This document shows positions 51,401-63,930 of a DNA stretch of 64,000 bases, in pieces (position 1 is the first letter of the stretch; each line of letters begins with the position of its first letter). The notes below the pieces were generated by a model. The model saw only the letters and a list, made by a program, of their open reading frames with translations. It was not told the DNA's origin and did not search any database. Origin of the DNA: Diplonema papillatum (taxonomy: Eukaryota > Euglenozoa > Diplonemea > Diplonemida > Diplonemidae); contig JAPJBO010000044.1 in NCBI GenBank assembly GCA_030068145.1, positions 62,001-126,000 of the forward strand, read 5' to 3'. The translations under genes and the position numbers were made by a program.

Positions 51401-54400
51401 TCACGATGCGGAGGGACCAAGCGCTTTTGTATATCTTCATTTCCACGGCTTCCGGGGGCGGGTGCGACAAGCAATCATGCCTCCGAGCCCAGCTCAAGTT
51501 TTTAGTTCCAGGATCGTGGTAGACCAAGCCCAGCTCGAGTTCTCACTGCCAGTGGATCGTGGTAGACCAAGCCCAGCTCGAGTTCTTGGTGCTAGTGGAT
51601 CGTGGTAGACCAAGCCCAGCTCGAGTTCTTGGTGCTAGTGGATCGTGGTCTTCCAAGCCCAGCTCGAGTTCTTGGTGCTAATAGATCGTGGTAGACCAAG
51701 CCCAGCTCGAGTTCTCAGTGCGCCCGTGGTGCATGCATCACTAGAGGGAGGTCCTGGGTTCTGAAGCGGAAATCCTTTGTGTAATCTTTGCGTAAGTTGT
51801 GCAAAGACCGGAAAGAGCTACAGTTTATGTCCTTGGTACTTCAACACCTTGATTCAGGGCTGACTGCTAGCGTACATATTTGCTCCCGTTTTCACAGCTC
51901 TTCATAGGGCTTTGGCCTTCTTTTATTTGACCCTTGGCACTGACCCGGTTTGAGGTGGCAACTTCCTGGTCTTATTAGTTTCTCGCTTCTGAACTCTGTT
52001 GCACCGCGCGGGTTCGACAATTTCGAGCAAATGGGGTTCATTGATCAAATCAGCTTTCAAAGGGAAACATGGGATAAGGTCAGACAAAATCGTAAAAACA
52101 ACCAGTCAAGAGGAAAAGGGGCTGGAACTGACAATCTAAAAGTAAGCAGGCTTGCTCGTATTCGTTCCTTCAAACATGCAGGTTGGCTCATGCTTTGCAT
52201 GTTTCTGCGTCGAAACCCCTGAGGCTCCCCAACCCCTTCCTTTATTTGTCTTTTTGGTGCTTCTTGTCAATGCTGCACTGAACTGCGAATCCATGTCTTT
52301 CTTCGGTAGCGCTTCTTCTCGAAGACCAAGAGCATTCTTGGTGGCAGCTCAGATGCTTGTCGCAACCGCCTCGTTAGCCGTGAAACGAAGAAACACCATA
52401 GCGCTTTGGCTCTCCGCCTCATGATGCCCGTAAGCTGCGGGGGCCTTGGGATGCAGCTGCCGACTGAGGTGGTGTTTTACTTCGCCTGCTCGTCTCGCTC
52501 CTCGTTCGCAAGTCAGGACACAGGACGATCCTTCTACGGTCAGCGGCACGGATAGTCCGTGATAAGATGCGATTCGCGGCGTAGCCACGGCTAGCACGGA
52601 GCTGTTCGCACCGTGCGGTCGGCAGCTTTTGAAATCTTGTAACGAAGGACGCACACGGTCGATGGAATCCAACAACCGTCGGTGTGCTCCAATGCGGCAG
52701 TATGTGCATGGTAAGTGTGCTCCAATGCGGCAGTATGTGCATGGTAAGTGTGCTCCAATGCGGCAGTATGTGCATGGTAAGTGTGCTCCAATGCGGCAGT
52801 ATGTGCATGGTAAGTGTGCTCCAATGCGGCAGTATGTGCATGGTAAGTGTGCTCCAATGCGGCAGTATGTGCATGGTAAGTGTGCTCCAATGCGGCAGTA
52901 TGTGCATGGTAACCACAGCTCCACGTTTTCACGCAGCAACTGCTCTGCATCGCCACACGTCTGAGGAGTCGTTGGAGCGCTGGGGATAAAATGTTTGTTG
53001 TACTGCATCCGTTTGCTTTCGCTTTGCGACACCGCAATTGCAGCCGGATTCTGGACTCTGGACATTGACGCCTGAACCCGCGCAGGGTCATGCACATTTT
53101 TTTTGGTTTCTTTAAGGAGACTCGATGGCAAGATGCTGAGTGAGGGGGGCTGGAGAAACTGTACGGCGCCAAAACTGTCCCCTGAGGAACGCCTTTGTTG
53201 ATAGCGTAGAATTCACCCAGGATGTCACCTCAGCAGCCGCCCTCCGGCCGTAGAGAAACTGATTGATCACCTCTTCATGCGTCCCGTGATTGATTTTCCA
53301 TCAAGTTGACGGCGAAGGATGGTTTTGTCCACCTTGTCAAAGGCCTTGGATGAGTGATGTCAAGCACAAGCAGTGCGGATTTCTTGCCTTTGTCTCGAGC
53401 TTGTGCCAGAGCATGCTGCACGGTACCAATTTGCTCCTCCGCCCGGTGTCCCTTTTTTAAAGCCACGCTTGTGCCGGATGAATGGGGTTGTCCACCAAGG
53501 CACGACTTAGCACCAAGACCATCCTTTCAGCCAGTTGGGTCACAGCTTGTCATCGCATTCGGGCTCGCGACCCGAAGAATGGCTTCTTGTGCTGTTCCCT
53601 CTGCGGCTCTGGGCTGCCTTTCCCGCAAGCGGTGCTGACATTTTGGGAATGTCCTTCGTCAGCCTTGTTCATGCCAGCGAATTCTTGCAGAATGCCTCCG
53701 TCAGACTGGCCGTCAGACCACGACGGTTTCACACGCAGGACGAGAAACGAGAGTTTTTCTTTTTGTATAAGCACCTGCTTTGTAGGAAATGCTTGAGGAG
53801 ACTGCCAGTTGCGATAGATCAAAGGAGGTAAATGTGCTGCAGCCCACACGAAACACAGGTAACCCTGGGTTTAGTGGCGGGCGTAAGCGTTCAACAAAAA
53901 AGACCCATTTTGTAGTTGTATTGTTTTCTCCCCCTCTAGCCTCCTTCGAAATGAGCACGAGGCAGTCCCTCGAGTATTTTTTTTTTTTTGCCCTGTCCTA
54001 TTGAAGTAAACCTAGTTTTTTGTAAGCGGTCCAGGTGGTTGTGTGGGCGAGGCGTCTGCTTTATGACCCTAGGGAGGAAAGTCTTAGTTTAATAGTTTAG
54101 GCAGAGCACTGCCTCTCATGCATGGTTGATGCTAGCATCAAGTCTTCTTCGAGGAAGATGTTGTCTAGGAAAGGGATGCAAAGATAGAAGAATGTACAAA
54201 GGTCGCAAGACACCAAAACTGATCGTCCTTCGGTATCGACGGTAACACAAAGGGGAGTGTACGGCTCCCAAAGTGGGGTATGAAACCTTGAGGGACTAGC
54301 CCCCTGTATTCCTTAAGGTATCAAGCTAGCTTGCATGTATCAAAAAGTGTCGGATGGGAGCGTGCTGTGCTAAATCACTAAAGAGAACGCTGGCAGCGTG

Positions 54401-57400
54401 TTTGGGAGGAGATTAGCCACTACCGATCATATTCACTCACTATCACTCACTAACAGTAATCCTCCCCGGCACGTACAACATCGCGCTTTCACCGCGGTGT
54501 TGTGTGCACCTCGTTCTTCGTCTCAGGTTTCGCTCTTGAACGCAGACCAATCCGAAGTCAGAGCTCAAAAAACTGTCATATACAGGTTCGGCATCTCGCT
54601 CGGTGATACTCTGAAGGCGCCCGACAGCGTGCCTCCGGGGGGCAAGTTTCAGCAGCTGATGCCGCTTACGTTTAACCCCGCCGCGGGTGACGGGAAGAAG
54701 CAGAACTCCATCCGCGTAGCGCTCAAGAGCAACTTCGGAGTGGGTTATGGCGTCACCGGCACGCCGATGGCGGCGCTGTTCATCCCGAAAGTCGCTTTGT
54801 CCAAGGATCAGTTCCTGAACGTCTGGAAGTCGATCGAAGGTGAGACCCAGTTCGCCCTACAGGGCGGGAACCAAGCATCCGTCGACGCGAAGCTGCAGGA
54901 GAACGGGTACAACTTCATCGCTAAGCGCTCGGACGCTTCGGAGGACGGCCTCAACGCGATCCAAGACCACTACTACTACAACGTGACCACCATTACGAAC
55001 TCGATCGTCGCCCTCGAGGTGGCCTTCAACTCGATGTCGCCTGACGTCTGCATGGTATGAATCATTTTCGCAGCAGCAACACGATCGGCGATTATGTTGT
55101 ACATCTGTTCCGACGGAAACATTTCCGGAACAACGGTTGCACAATGAAAGAGAAAACGAAGCCAATGAAAAAGTGCTTGTACAGGAAACTCCCCAGGGAG
55201 GTTTATACCCTGTACACGCGAAGAACAAGAAACTTTTGCTTATCGTTTTTATCACCTTTCGTCAGTTGATGCTGATCGTCCGTTACTTCGTTTATCAGTG
55301 CAAGCCCCAACTCCGGAAATGTTCTTGCACCATCACATCGCTTCGTTGAGGATACTCGAGCCACCAATTGCAAAATCTCGAAGTTAGCCTGACCCTTGCG
55401 GACGGAGTGGGGGAGGTTGTCCAACGCGCAGGCAGCCTTCTGCACGGCGGACTCCCCCACCGTCTGGGAGAGTGAATGCGGGAGTGAAAACGTGCGGGAG
55501 TGATTTTTGGAGTGCAAGTTCACGTTGGGATCCGGGGGTTTATAGTCTCCGGGTGACCATTGTCGTACAGGTTCCTTTATGGTATAGTAGGTTAGTGTGC
55601 GTATCGTATCTGCTGTAGTGGCAGTACGTGTTCTTGCACGTGTATCTTCGACCATTCGACTTATTTTAGCGCGCGCTCCTAATTCCTGTGTGTCTTGCCA
55701 TTTCCAGGGCTCTTGTGACCGACACAGTTTCTTTTGCAAAATCAATACGAATTCGCCTGTATTTGGCACCAAAATGCGAAAGTGCCGCTCGCGCATTGCT
55801 GGTGTAATACCCCCGCATTGCGGGTGTAATACCCCCGCATTGCGGATGGGAATGAAGGGTGTGCCACTCCCGTGTTGCGGGTGTTAACTCGGTGGGGGAA
55901 TCTATGGGTCAAAGTCGAGGATTTTTTCGATCTCCAAAAATGGGAAAACTGGTGCTCCCTGGAAAGGTTTCGTTGCCCATTTCTTCACAGCAGCAAACAT
56001 TGATCACTTTGCTCTGGATGCCCGGCGTCCAACTCCAGCCGGGGTTTCGCCTTTTCGGCAAAGATACATGTCCCCCCGTCCGTAAACCCCTGATCATTTT
56101 TGACGTCTTTGCTCTGGATGCCCCGCGTCCAACTCCAGCTGGGGTTTCGCCTTTTCGGCAAAGATACATGTCCCCCCGTCCGTAAACCCCTGATCATTTT
56201 TGACGTCTTTGCTCTGGATGCCCCGCGTCCAACTCCAGCTGGGGTTTCGCCTTTTCGGCAAAGATACATGTCCCCCCGTCCGTAAACCCCTGATCATTTT
56301 TGACGTCTTTGCTCTGGATGCCCCGCGTCCAACTCCAGCTGGGGTTTCGCCTTTTCGGCAAAGATACATGTCCCCCCGTCCGTAAACCCCTGATCATTTT
56401 TGACGTCTTTGCTCTGGATGCCCCGCGTCCAACTCCAGCTGGGGTTTCGCCTTTTCGGCAAAGATACATGTCCCCCCGTCCGTAAACCCCTGATCATTTT
56501 TGACGTCTTTGCTCTGGATGCCCCGCGTCCAACTCCAGCTGGGGTTTCGCCTTTTCGGCAAAGATACATGTCCCCCCGTCCGTAAACCCCTGATCATTTT
56601 TGACGTCTTTGCTCTGGATGCCCCGCGTCCAACTCCAGCTGGGGTTTCGCCTTTTCGGCAAAGATACATGTCCCCCCGTCCGTAAACCCCTGATCATTTT
56701 TGACGTCTTTGCTCTGGATGCCCCGCGTCCAACTCCAGCTGGGGTTTCGCCTTTTCGGCAAAGATACATGTCCCCCCGTCCGTAAACCCCTGATCATTTT
56801 TGACGTCTTTGCTCTGGATGCCCCGCGTCCAACTCCAGCTGGGGTTTCGCCTTTTCGACAAAGATACATGTCCCCCCGTCCGTAAACCCCTGATCATTTT
56901 TGACGTCTTTGCTCTGGATGCCCCGCGTCCAACTCCAGCTGGGGTTTCGCCTTTTCGACAAAGATACATGTCCCCCCGTCCGTAAACCCCTGATCATTTT
57001 TGACGTCTTTGCTCTGGATGCCCCGCGTCCAACTCAAGCCGGGGTTTCGCCTTTTCGACAAAGATGCATGTCCCCCCGTCCGTAAACCCCTCCTATTTCT
57101 GCCCGTGGCGGATTCGGTAGTCAGGCGGCTGTGACGAGCTACAAACAGCCGCCTGACAAATCAGACTCACACCGGCCCTGTCTGCAGACACAGGTTCCGC
57201 TCGTGACTCAAAGGACCGAAACACGGAGCAGACCAGCGGTGTGTAGAGCACATATCCATTCCAAGCACGTTCTTGCAGCACCCCCTCCCGATTGCAGTCT
57301 TAGAAAACACTGAAAGGTGGGGTCGGTTTAAAGATCTCCTCCTACACGTCGCACACAACGATGTCACTCTCATTCACAGGTCTCAATCCGCACATCTTCT

Positions 57401-57460
57401 GCCGAGTTCGCAGAGCTTACGAAGGTCCACATCATGGCAATTATTGAAGGAGGATCGTGA
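45428..57460 (+). CDS. AP complex beta subunit (beta-adaptin), five exons over 12 kb
   Basis: Exons: 45428-47185, 47810-48080, 49233-49407, 54586-55054 and 57380-57460. Intron phases agree at every joint (0, 1, 2, 0) and the total is 918 codons including the stop, so 917 residues, normal for AP-1/AP-2 beta. Exon 1 is the helical adaptin trunk (residues 1-586; PPPKEVNELKAELRSPTKET, LVYLYVITNARNQ, ending at HKPPDAFIQ). Exon 2 is the acidic hinge. Exons 3-5 form the appendage, with IELHGRFIKH, the platform Trp in FLNVWKSIEGE, and a last helix FAELTKVHIMAII. The subunit links clathrin and cargo in Golgi or plasma-membrane coats. Whether it is AP-1 or AP-2 (shared in many protists) is open. The hinge lacks a standard LLxLD clathrin box; LPQFE is the nearest match. 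The exon 2 acceptor has alternatives, and the exon 3 acceptor could be six bases later (49239). Confidence 0.93.
47810..48080 (+). CDS. Beta-adaptin exon 2 (hinge)
   Basis: Starts after TTCGAAGTTCTCAG and ends at CCTACAG before GTATGAGG. It encodes an acidic linker (DDFIEEDEESGGEEEIEH). The 3' border is well supported by phase. The 5' border is the best in-phase AG, not the only one. Confidence 0.7.
48357..48733 (-). mobile_element. MITE family M copy, reversed, with ~170-bp insertion
   Basis: Left (+) end GGAAATACTAGAGGGCTGCC is the element's right terminus. Interior words appear reversed (GGCTAGAGGGGGAGAA, CCCAGATTCACCTGTGTTTC). The family's first ~40 bases resume at 48708 (GGCTGGCAGCCTCCTCAACT). 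Between about 48530 and 48705 lies foreign sequence that starts near a 19-base near-palindrome (ATGATAGGTGACCTATCAT). It lies within beta-adaptin intron 2, antisense to the gene. Confidence 0.7.
49233..49407 (+). CDS. Beta-adaptin exon 3 (start of appendage)
   Basis: Follows ACCCCAACGCAG and ends TCAATTC before GTATGTACC. It encodes WCKAEQAHGIELHGRFIKHD and FFMQFDVNS, the first beta-sandwich strands of the appendage. An AG six bases on (TTGCAG) is an equally in-phase acceptor. Confidence 0.88.
49551..49671 (-). repeat. R9 element, reversed partial copy
   Basis: TTCTTCGCGTGTACAGAGT through TTGTTCCGAAATTGTTCC is the reverse complement of the left half of the R9 elements at 25786 and 55115. Confidence 0.65.
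49700..50999. other. Intron 3 sequence without recognised features
   Basis: Within beta-adaptin intron 3. CTGATAGGCCATGGTGTACC and GTACACCGTGATAGGCGGC near 50190 are an inverted pair resembling satellite-relic words. A frame at 50280-50650 has no recognisable motifs. Confidence 0.4.
51000..51361 (-). pseudogene. Ubiquitin-specific protease relic, antisense in beta-adaptin intron 3
   Basis: On the minus strand one frame gives SSFRAALLALLQSDGASED and EMRSFLDTLLES. A second frame, entered by a one-base slip, gives NGKQQQDVHELLTHVLEKIG and EDDLTGLF. The order, with a short helix, then QQDxHELL, then LF, is that of the USP catalytic domain after its Cys box. The frame change and a TAG soon after LRC mark it as broken. 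No Cys box is visible. Confidence 0.5.
51484..51722. repeat. 43-bp tandem repeat, about 5.5 copies
   Basis: The unit is GATCGTGGTAGACCAAGCCC, AGCTCGAGTTCTTGGTGCTA, GTG. Copies vary at a few positions. It lies in beta-adaptin intron 3. Confidence 0.92.
51723..52660. other. Intron 3 sequence without recognised features
   Basis: No gene, relic or repeat family identified on either strand. TCAGCTGCATCCCAAGGCCC at 51361 recurs, reversed, at about 52440. Confidence 0.35.
52678..52915. repeat. 33-bp tandem repeat, seven copies
   Basis: The unit is GTGTGCTCCAATGCGGCAGT followed by ATGTGCATGGTAA. The copies are identical. Because 33 is a multiple of three, several frames on both strands stay open; no protein is inferred. 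Confidence 0.95.
52990..53530 (-). mobile_element. Non-LTR retrotransposon reverse transcriptase relic
   Basis: Read on the minus strand, GFKKGHRAEEQIGTVQ (written here as the frame near 53465: KKGHRAEEQIGTVQHALAQA), then KKSALLVLDI, matches RT blocks 2-3 (Q-x-GF-x-x-x-R-S-T-x-x-Q; A-LLVLDI-x-KAFD). Some 110 codons on, INKGVPQGTVLAP in another frame matches the RT B motif. Frames change at least twice and stops intervene, so the element is dead. The YxDD box was not found. It lies antisense within beta-adaptin intron 3. Confidence 0.75.
53784..53978 (+). mobile_element. MITE family M copy in beta-adaptin intron 3
   Basis: GGAAATGCTTGAGGAGACTG to GGCAGTCCCTCGAGTATTT, with AACACAGGTAACCCTGGG and TTTTCTCCCCCTCTAGCC inside. 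It is in the same orientation as the gene. Confidence 0.82.
54075..54570 (-). repeat. Dispersed repeat R14, reversed copy
   Basis: CACTGCCTCTCATGCATG, ATGAAACCTTGAGGGACTAG and ACCTCGTTCTTCGTCTCAGG are reverse complements of words at 42460-42770. It ends about 15 bases before the exon 4 acceptor, so the repeat may supply the intron's branch-point region. Confidence 0.65.
54586..55054 (+). CDS. Beta-adaptin exon 4 (appendage)
   Basis: Follows CATATACAG and ends CTGCATG before GTATGAATC. It completes the Ser codon split with exon 3 (NS-FGISLGD), then encodes the rest of the sandwich and most of the platform (IRVALKSNFGVGYG, FLNVWKSIEGE, YNFIAKRSDASEDGL). Confidence 0.92.
55115..55325 (+). mobile_element. 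R9 element (TIR GGAACATTTCCGG), copy 2
   Basis: GGAAACATTTCCGGAACAAC to CCAACTCCGGAAATGTTC, about 88% identical to 25786-26000. It begins 60 bases into beta-adaptin intron 4. Confidence 0.75.
55535..55600 (-). repeat. Motif E, reversed copy
   Basis: The reverse complement reads GGTCACCCGGAGACTATAAA, CCCCCGGATCC, GTGAACTTGCACTCCAAAA, close to the copies upstream of the kinesin and MYND genes. It is the only clear minus-strand copy. Confidence 0.6.
56008..57090. repeat. 100-bp tandem repeat, about 11 copies
   Basis: The unit holds TTGCTCTGGATGCCCCGCGT, CAACTCCAGCTGGGGTTTCG and AAACCCCTGATCATTTTTGA. The inner copies are identical; the last three share a GGCA-to-GACA change. It fills nearly half of beta-adaptin intron 4. 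Confidence 0.96.
57119..57290 (+). repeat. Dispersed repeat R13, single-arm copy
   Basis: GCGGCTGTGACGAGCTACAA, CAAATCAGACTCACACCGG and AGGACCGAAACACGGAGC follow the right arm and right flank of the inverted repeat at 31186-31330. Confidence 0.7.
57380..57460 (+). CDS. Beta-adaptin last exon
   Basis: Follows CTCTCATTCACAG, is in phase 0 with exon 4, and encodes 26 residues ending at TGA (IRTSSAEFAELTKVHIMAII is the core). The length and the amphipathic helix match the C-terminal helix of the beta appendage. It is too short to be found by ORF length. Confidence 0.82.
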   Translation, partial: VSIRTSSAEFAELTKVHIMAIIEGGS

Positions 57461-57989
57461 GGACTGCTTGCAGGTAGAAAAACCAGGTGGACTGCAAACA
57501 ACCACCTTCGATGTAAGAAAACAACAGATGGCCTTCCAGCCACCGGAGGGAATACGGGAGAAAACATGAAGAAGCTGCCTGAGATCCAGTAGAAGGAGAG
57601 AATGTTGCGCGTCTCACCCGAAATCCGAATATTTCGTACTAAGTTCAAGCAGGACGACAGCGAGGCCGCCGTCGCGTATCGTTCAGCCTCTTTTAACCCA
57701 GTACCACCGGTGTTCCTGCTGCTCCTCCTTCTAAATTCCCTCCGCCTGTAGTGCATTTTAGTTTTCAAGAACGCAGCGACGAAACGACGCCACTACTCTG
57801 CCCACGCCGCCCACGGCTTACCGTGCCTTGCTACGTTCGTTTATTTCCATCCGTCCCTTTTCTAAGCAGTCTGGGACTTGGTTGCATGTTTCTGCAAATA
57901 CGTGTTCGCCTCGGTGATGCACCAGTGTGACCGGATTGTCCCAACTTGTCCTGGCTTGACCCACCAGACCTGTCCCCTGCCACCTTTCG

Positions 57990-58295
57990 TTTATCTTTTA
58001 CATAAGCGCCAGCTTGAAAGGAAATGCTCGACGATGCTGCAGACAAACAGAACAGAAGGGATCCCAAGCGCTGTAACTACCGAACCACGTATTGAACGGA
58101 CGTGAGGTCATGCGGGTCTACCCCTACCCGACAAATCACACAAACACAACAGGTCAAAATCCTGAGTGAGAAACAGCACACGGTGGTGTAAGCGAAGAAC
58201 AAATCAGATTGTGTTTGTATTGTATTTGCCTCTTACCTCTATACTTCCCCCCTTCCATTCGGAGTCGAAGCAGCTACGTCGAGTATTTTTAAAGG
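57990..58295 (+). mobile_element. R6 TIR element, copy 3
   Basis: GAAATGCTCGACGATGCTGC to GCAGCTACGTCGAGTATTT, nearly identical to 35750-36025 along its length. Confidence 0.78.
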
Positions 58296-58304
58296 AGTTG
58301 CGCC

Positions 58305-58425
58305 GTTGTACCGATCGGGACATTTCCGGAACGATGAGACAGTCAAACGAAACCCTCCAAAAAGCGCTAACACCGGGGAACGATCCCGCCCTCCCAGAAA
58401 GGTTTACTACCTATTTACGCGGCGG
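58305..58425 (+). repeat. R9 element, decayed copy
   Basis: GGGACATTTCCGGAACGATG, then GAAAGGTTTACTACCTATTT, follows the left part of R9 with many changes. Confidence 0.5.
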
Positions 58426-58554
58426 TGGCTGATCCGAATTCCAAAACCTGAACAAGGAAACAGGGCGTAAAACGCAGGTGGGGTAGTCGATCGACCGAAC
58501 ATCTGCTTTGTAGGAATACTCGAGGAGGTCGCAATTCGCATTAAGTGCAATGTC

Positions 58555-58680
58555 TTTGCGCACTTAACCGCGGTGAAGGAGACGACTCAAAGCATAGACA
58601 CAAAGATAGCTCAAAGCATCTGCAGAATAACACCAAAAGCCTCGAGGCAAAAACCCGTTTTCACATTTCTCCCGTCCTCT
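58555..58680 (+). repeat. Dispersed repeat family R8, copy 3
   Basis: GCGCACTTAACCGCGGTGAA, then AGCTCAAAGCATCTGCAGAA. Just upstream, TTTGTAGGAATACTCGAGGA is the left end of a family M element. Confidence 0.62.
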
Positions 58681-58689
58681 ATCCGTCGA

Positions 58690-59425
58690 AATATGCACCG
58701 GGCTGTCCCTGTATTTAAGACATGCGCCGACCTGGCGGCCCGGTTGCGAATTACACAAAGCGGATATTCTGATTCCAGTTTCTGAGTGCGAACTTGGTCA
58801 CTGGCTGCCATCAACGCTTGCAACCGTCACAAGTCCCGCCAGGAGCACTCATCCGGAATCGCGAAGTGGACGGCAGGGTAAGGATAGTGTGGCACTTGTT
58901 AGCAAGTACAACAGCAGTGTCTACTGAAGCTCCTTGGCCATCCAACGGCACGCATTATTGGGGTGCTAGCGCCCGACAAGGCCAGCCACAACTGTATCTG
59001 TACACTTCGAGGCATTGATTCACTCTGGCTATAGACAATACCACGCCACGAACGCAACATGAGTGGATTACACAGGGGAAAAGTGCTGCAACTCCGCGCT
59101 ACAAACAAGGAAAACCCTGGGGCTACAGGGCGGGTTCAACGAAAAACTAATATAAAATCCTCACTCCTATGCTTGTGTCTGTCACTCTCGTCCACCGCTC
59201 CTGCTCTGCTTGCCGCGCAGCCAGAAAGCTGCAAATCTTGCTGCTGACCACATGAAGTGGTGCCACGGCAACTCCGAAGAAAAATGAAGCAAGTGGGAAG
59301 GGAGGGAGGGGAAGCAAGCTACTTTGTTTCTCTGGACGGATTGGGAGCGGCAAACCTGTCGTTCGGATTATTGTTAGTCTTCAAAGAAACAAAGTTTCTT
59401 TTCCTACAAATAAAAAAGACCACAT
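58690..59425. other. Unassigned intergenic sequence
   Basis: No recognisable gene or repeat on either strand. Confidence 0.4.
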
Positions 59426-59427
59426 TT

Positions 59428-59505
59428 TTGCTGGTTGTATTGTTTCTTCCCCCCCCCCCCCCCCTTCTTCTAGCCTCCGTACCGGGCGGCGCCTCAGAGT
59501 ATTCT
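59428..59505 (+). mobile_element. MITE family M, right-end remnant
   Basis: GGTTGTATTGTTTC, a C16 run, TTCTTCTAGCCTCCG and a damaged CGCCTCAGAGTATT end. Confidence 0.45.
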
Positions 59506-59509
59506 TTTT

Positions 59510-60098
59510 TAGACCCTAATCCGCATTCGGGACTGGAGTAGGGGTAAGGGAAATCGGTAGCCACTCAACCCAAGCCCCGTGGCTCTGCAGTACATGTGAA
59601 GCTTGGCTCCCGGGGAAGACCTCAGCTGGGGGGGGAAAAGGCAGAAGAAAAAGAGTTCAAGCCTAAGCTATCGCTCTAAAAGGTCTGCCGTCACATGACG
59701 AACTCGGACATAATTCGGAAGCTAGCGGCAGCAAGCTGCGGCAGGTTCCGACAGTAAGGCCACCCGCCGTTCTCTCTCTCTCTCTCCCAGAGGTTGACCC
59801 CGTCGCATGGTTAAGAATGTTTATCCCCGCAGTCACACGCGTCGTTTTTCCTTCCTTTTTTCCTTCCTTCTTGTCTTTCATCTGTTCCATCGACTCGCAG
59901 GGCCGTGTTTTCTTGTTCGTTTCTCTTCTCCACTTTCCGCAGCGGGAGCAGAACGCACCTTTGACGTGGACTCGGCCGCAATCCATGCAGCAGTCGACGT
60001 CCTCGTCAGCAGGCGCCCATCCTTCAGGTGCGATGGGGATGGACACCAGAGCCTGACTTCTGCCCAGTGCCCTGAATGTCAACGCTGAGAGATCAGGT

Positions 60099-60138
<40 letters not shown>

Positions 60139-60655
60139 CGGTAGCCAAATGCCTCGTCTTCTAATTAAAGACGCGCATGAATGGACCAATGAGATTCCTT
60201 CTGTCCCTACCTACTATCTGGCGAAACAGCAGTCAAGGGAACGGACTTGAAACTGTCAGCGGGGAAACAAGACCCTGTTGAGTTTGACTCTAGTCTGACT
60301 TTGTGCAGTGACACGAGAGGTGTAGAATAGGTGGGAGGCCGCAACAATGAAATACCATTCCACGATCCATGTTCTGTGACCATCACACTTAGCCTACATC
60401 AATTTTTGGCGGCCGTGGAAAATTGCGTGAGTAGACCACTTGTCCAAGGCTATGTACCAACAGTGCAGGCAGGCAGAGAGAAAACGATCAAGCGGATAAG
60501 AACGCGGAAACCCCGGAGAACACCGCGAGAAACGGACACGTGTTACCGGGAACTACGAAACTATGAGGCGTCTGATAGATCTCCGACGCTTAGCGTGACA
60601 TACCTGCACGACTCTTGCCCAAAAGCAGAAGAAGAAGAAGAAGAAGAAGAAGAAG
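59510..60655. other. Unassigned intergenic sequence
   Basis: AATCGGTAGCCACTC and CCGTGGCTCTGCAGTAC at 59550-59600 are R3 words. Otherwise no gene or repeat is recognised. Confidence 0.4.
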
Positions 60656-60905
60656 AAAAAAGAAAAAGGCCGCTCCTGCTCCAGGAACGTGACGGTCAAC
60701 CACAGCTTGCAAAGCTTGAGTCGGAGGCAGCACAGTGCCACAACCCCGTCCGCTCTGCCCTGCGGCTGACCGTCTCGACGAGCTTGTGTTCAGCGCGAGC
60801 GCCAAGCCCCAAGGTGCACCACGCCTTGATGCTATCGTTTGGGAACTTGACCCAAAAGCCCGTGGCTCTGCAGTACCGCCGAACACGTGAAGATTGGTTC
60901 CCGTG
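60620..60905 (+). repeat. Dispersed repeat family R3, copy 4
   Basis: An (AGA)n tract at 60630-60660 is followed by a unit about 93% identical to 1150-1385 by eye. Confidence 0.75.
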
Positions 60906-61095
60906 TAGCAGGCTTTCCCTGGTACCTTCGTGCCAAAAAGCAGGAAAAACATAAATAGAAAGTCTGCGCCGAAGAGTGGGAAACGTCGATCAAGCTTTGA
61001 ACCCATGCAAAAAAACACCCTGCCTAGGAAGAACCAACCACCCCTGGGTGGGCTAGTCTGACGCTTGCCGTCGTCGGAGGGGGAAGGAAGGGCAT

Positions 61096-63648
<2,553 letters not shown>

Positions 63649-63659
63649 ACTCGTTTTGA

Positions 63660-63712
63660 CGATGTTCACCTGGAGAGTTCGAACCCCCGGGTTCTCAAGC
63701 GAAGTAAGCTAG
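63660..63712 (+). repeat. Motif E, diverged copy
   Basis: GTTCACCTGGAGAGTTCGAA, CCCCCGGG, then CAAGCGAAGTAAGC. This copy contains GTTCGAACCC, a perfect RNA polymerase III B-box-like core. Confidence 0.45.
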
Positions 63713-63930
63713 TCCATCCCATCTCAATAAACCGTGGTAGTTTGGGGTTAGAATGCAAAGAATCTGTGGCGATAATCTGCATCGCCGGCGTCGCGGTTAT
63801 CTCCGTGATAGACGTCAGGCAATCACATGCAGCTGTAGGGATGAACTTGACGGACCGTGGTGACCGTGGTTTACTGCGATAAACGGCAGGCAATTCTATG
63901 CGATTCCGGGGTGGGCTTAGAAGTCTCACT
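63713..63930. repeat. Decayed relatives of the 120-bp satellite
   Basis: GGGGTTAGAATGCAAAGAAT, CTGTGGCGATAATCTGCATC and later CGATAAACGGCAGGCAATTC follow the monomer relic at 14825-14995. Confidence 0.5.
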
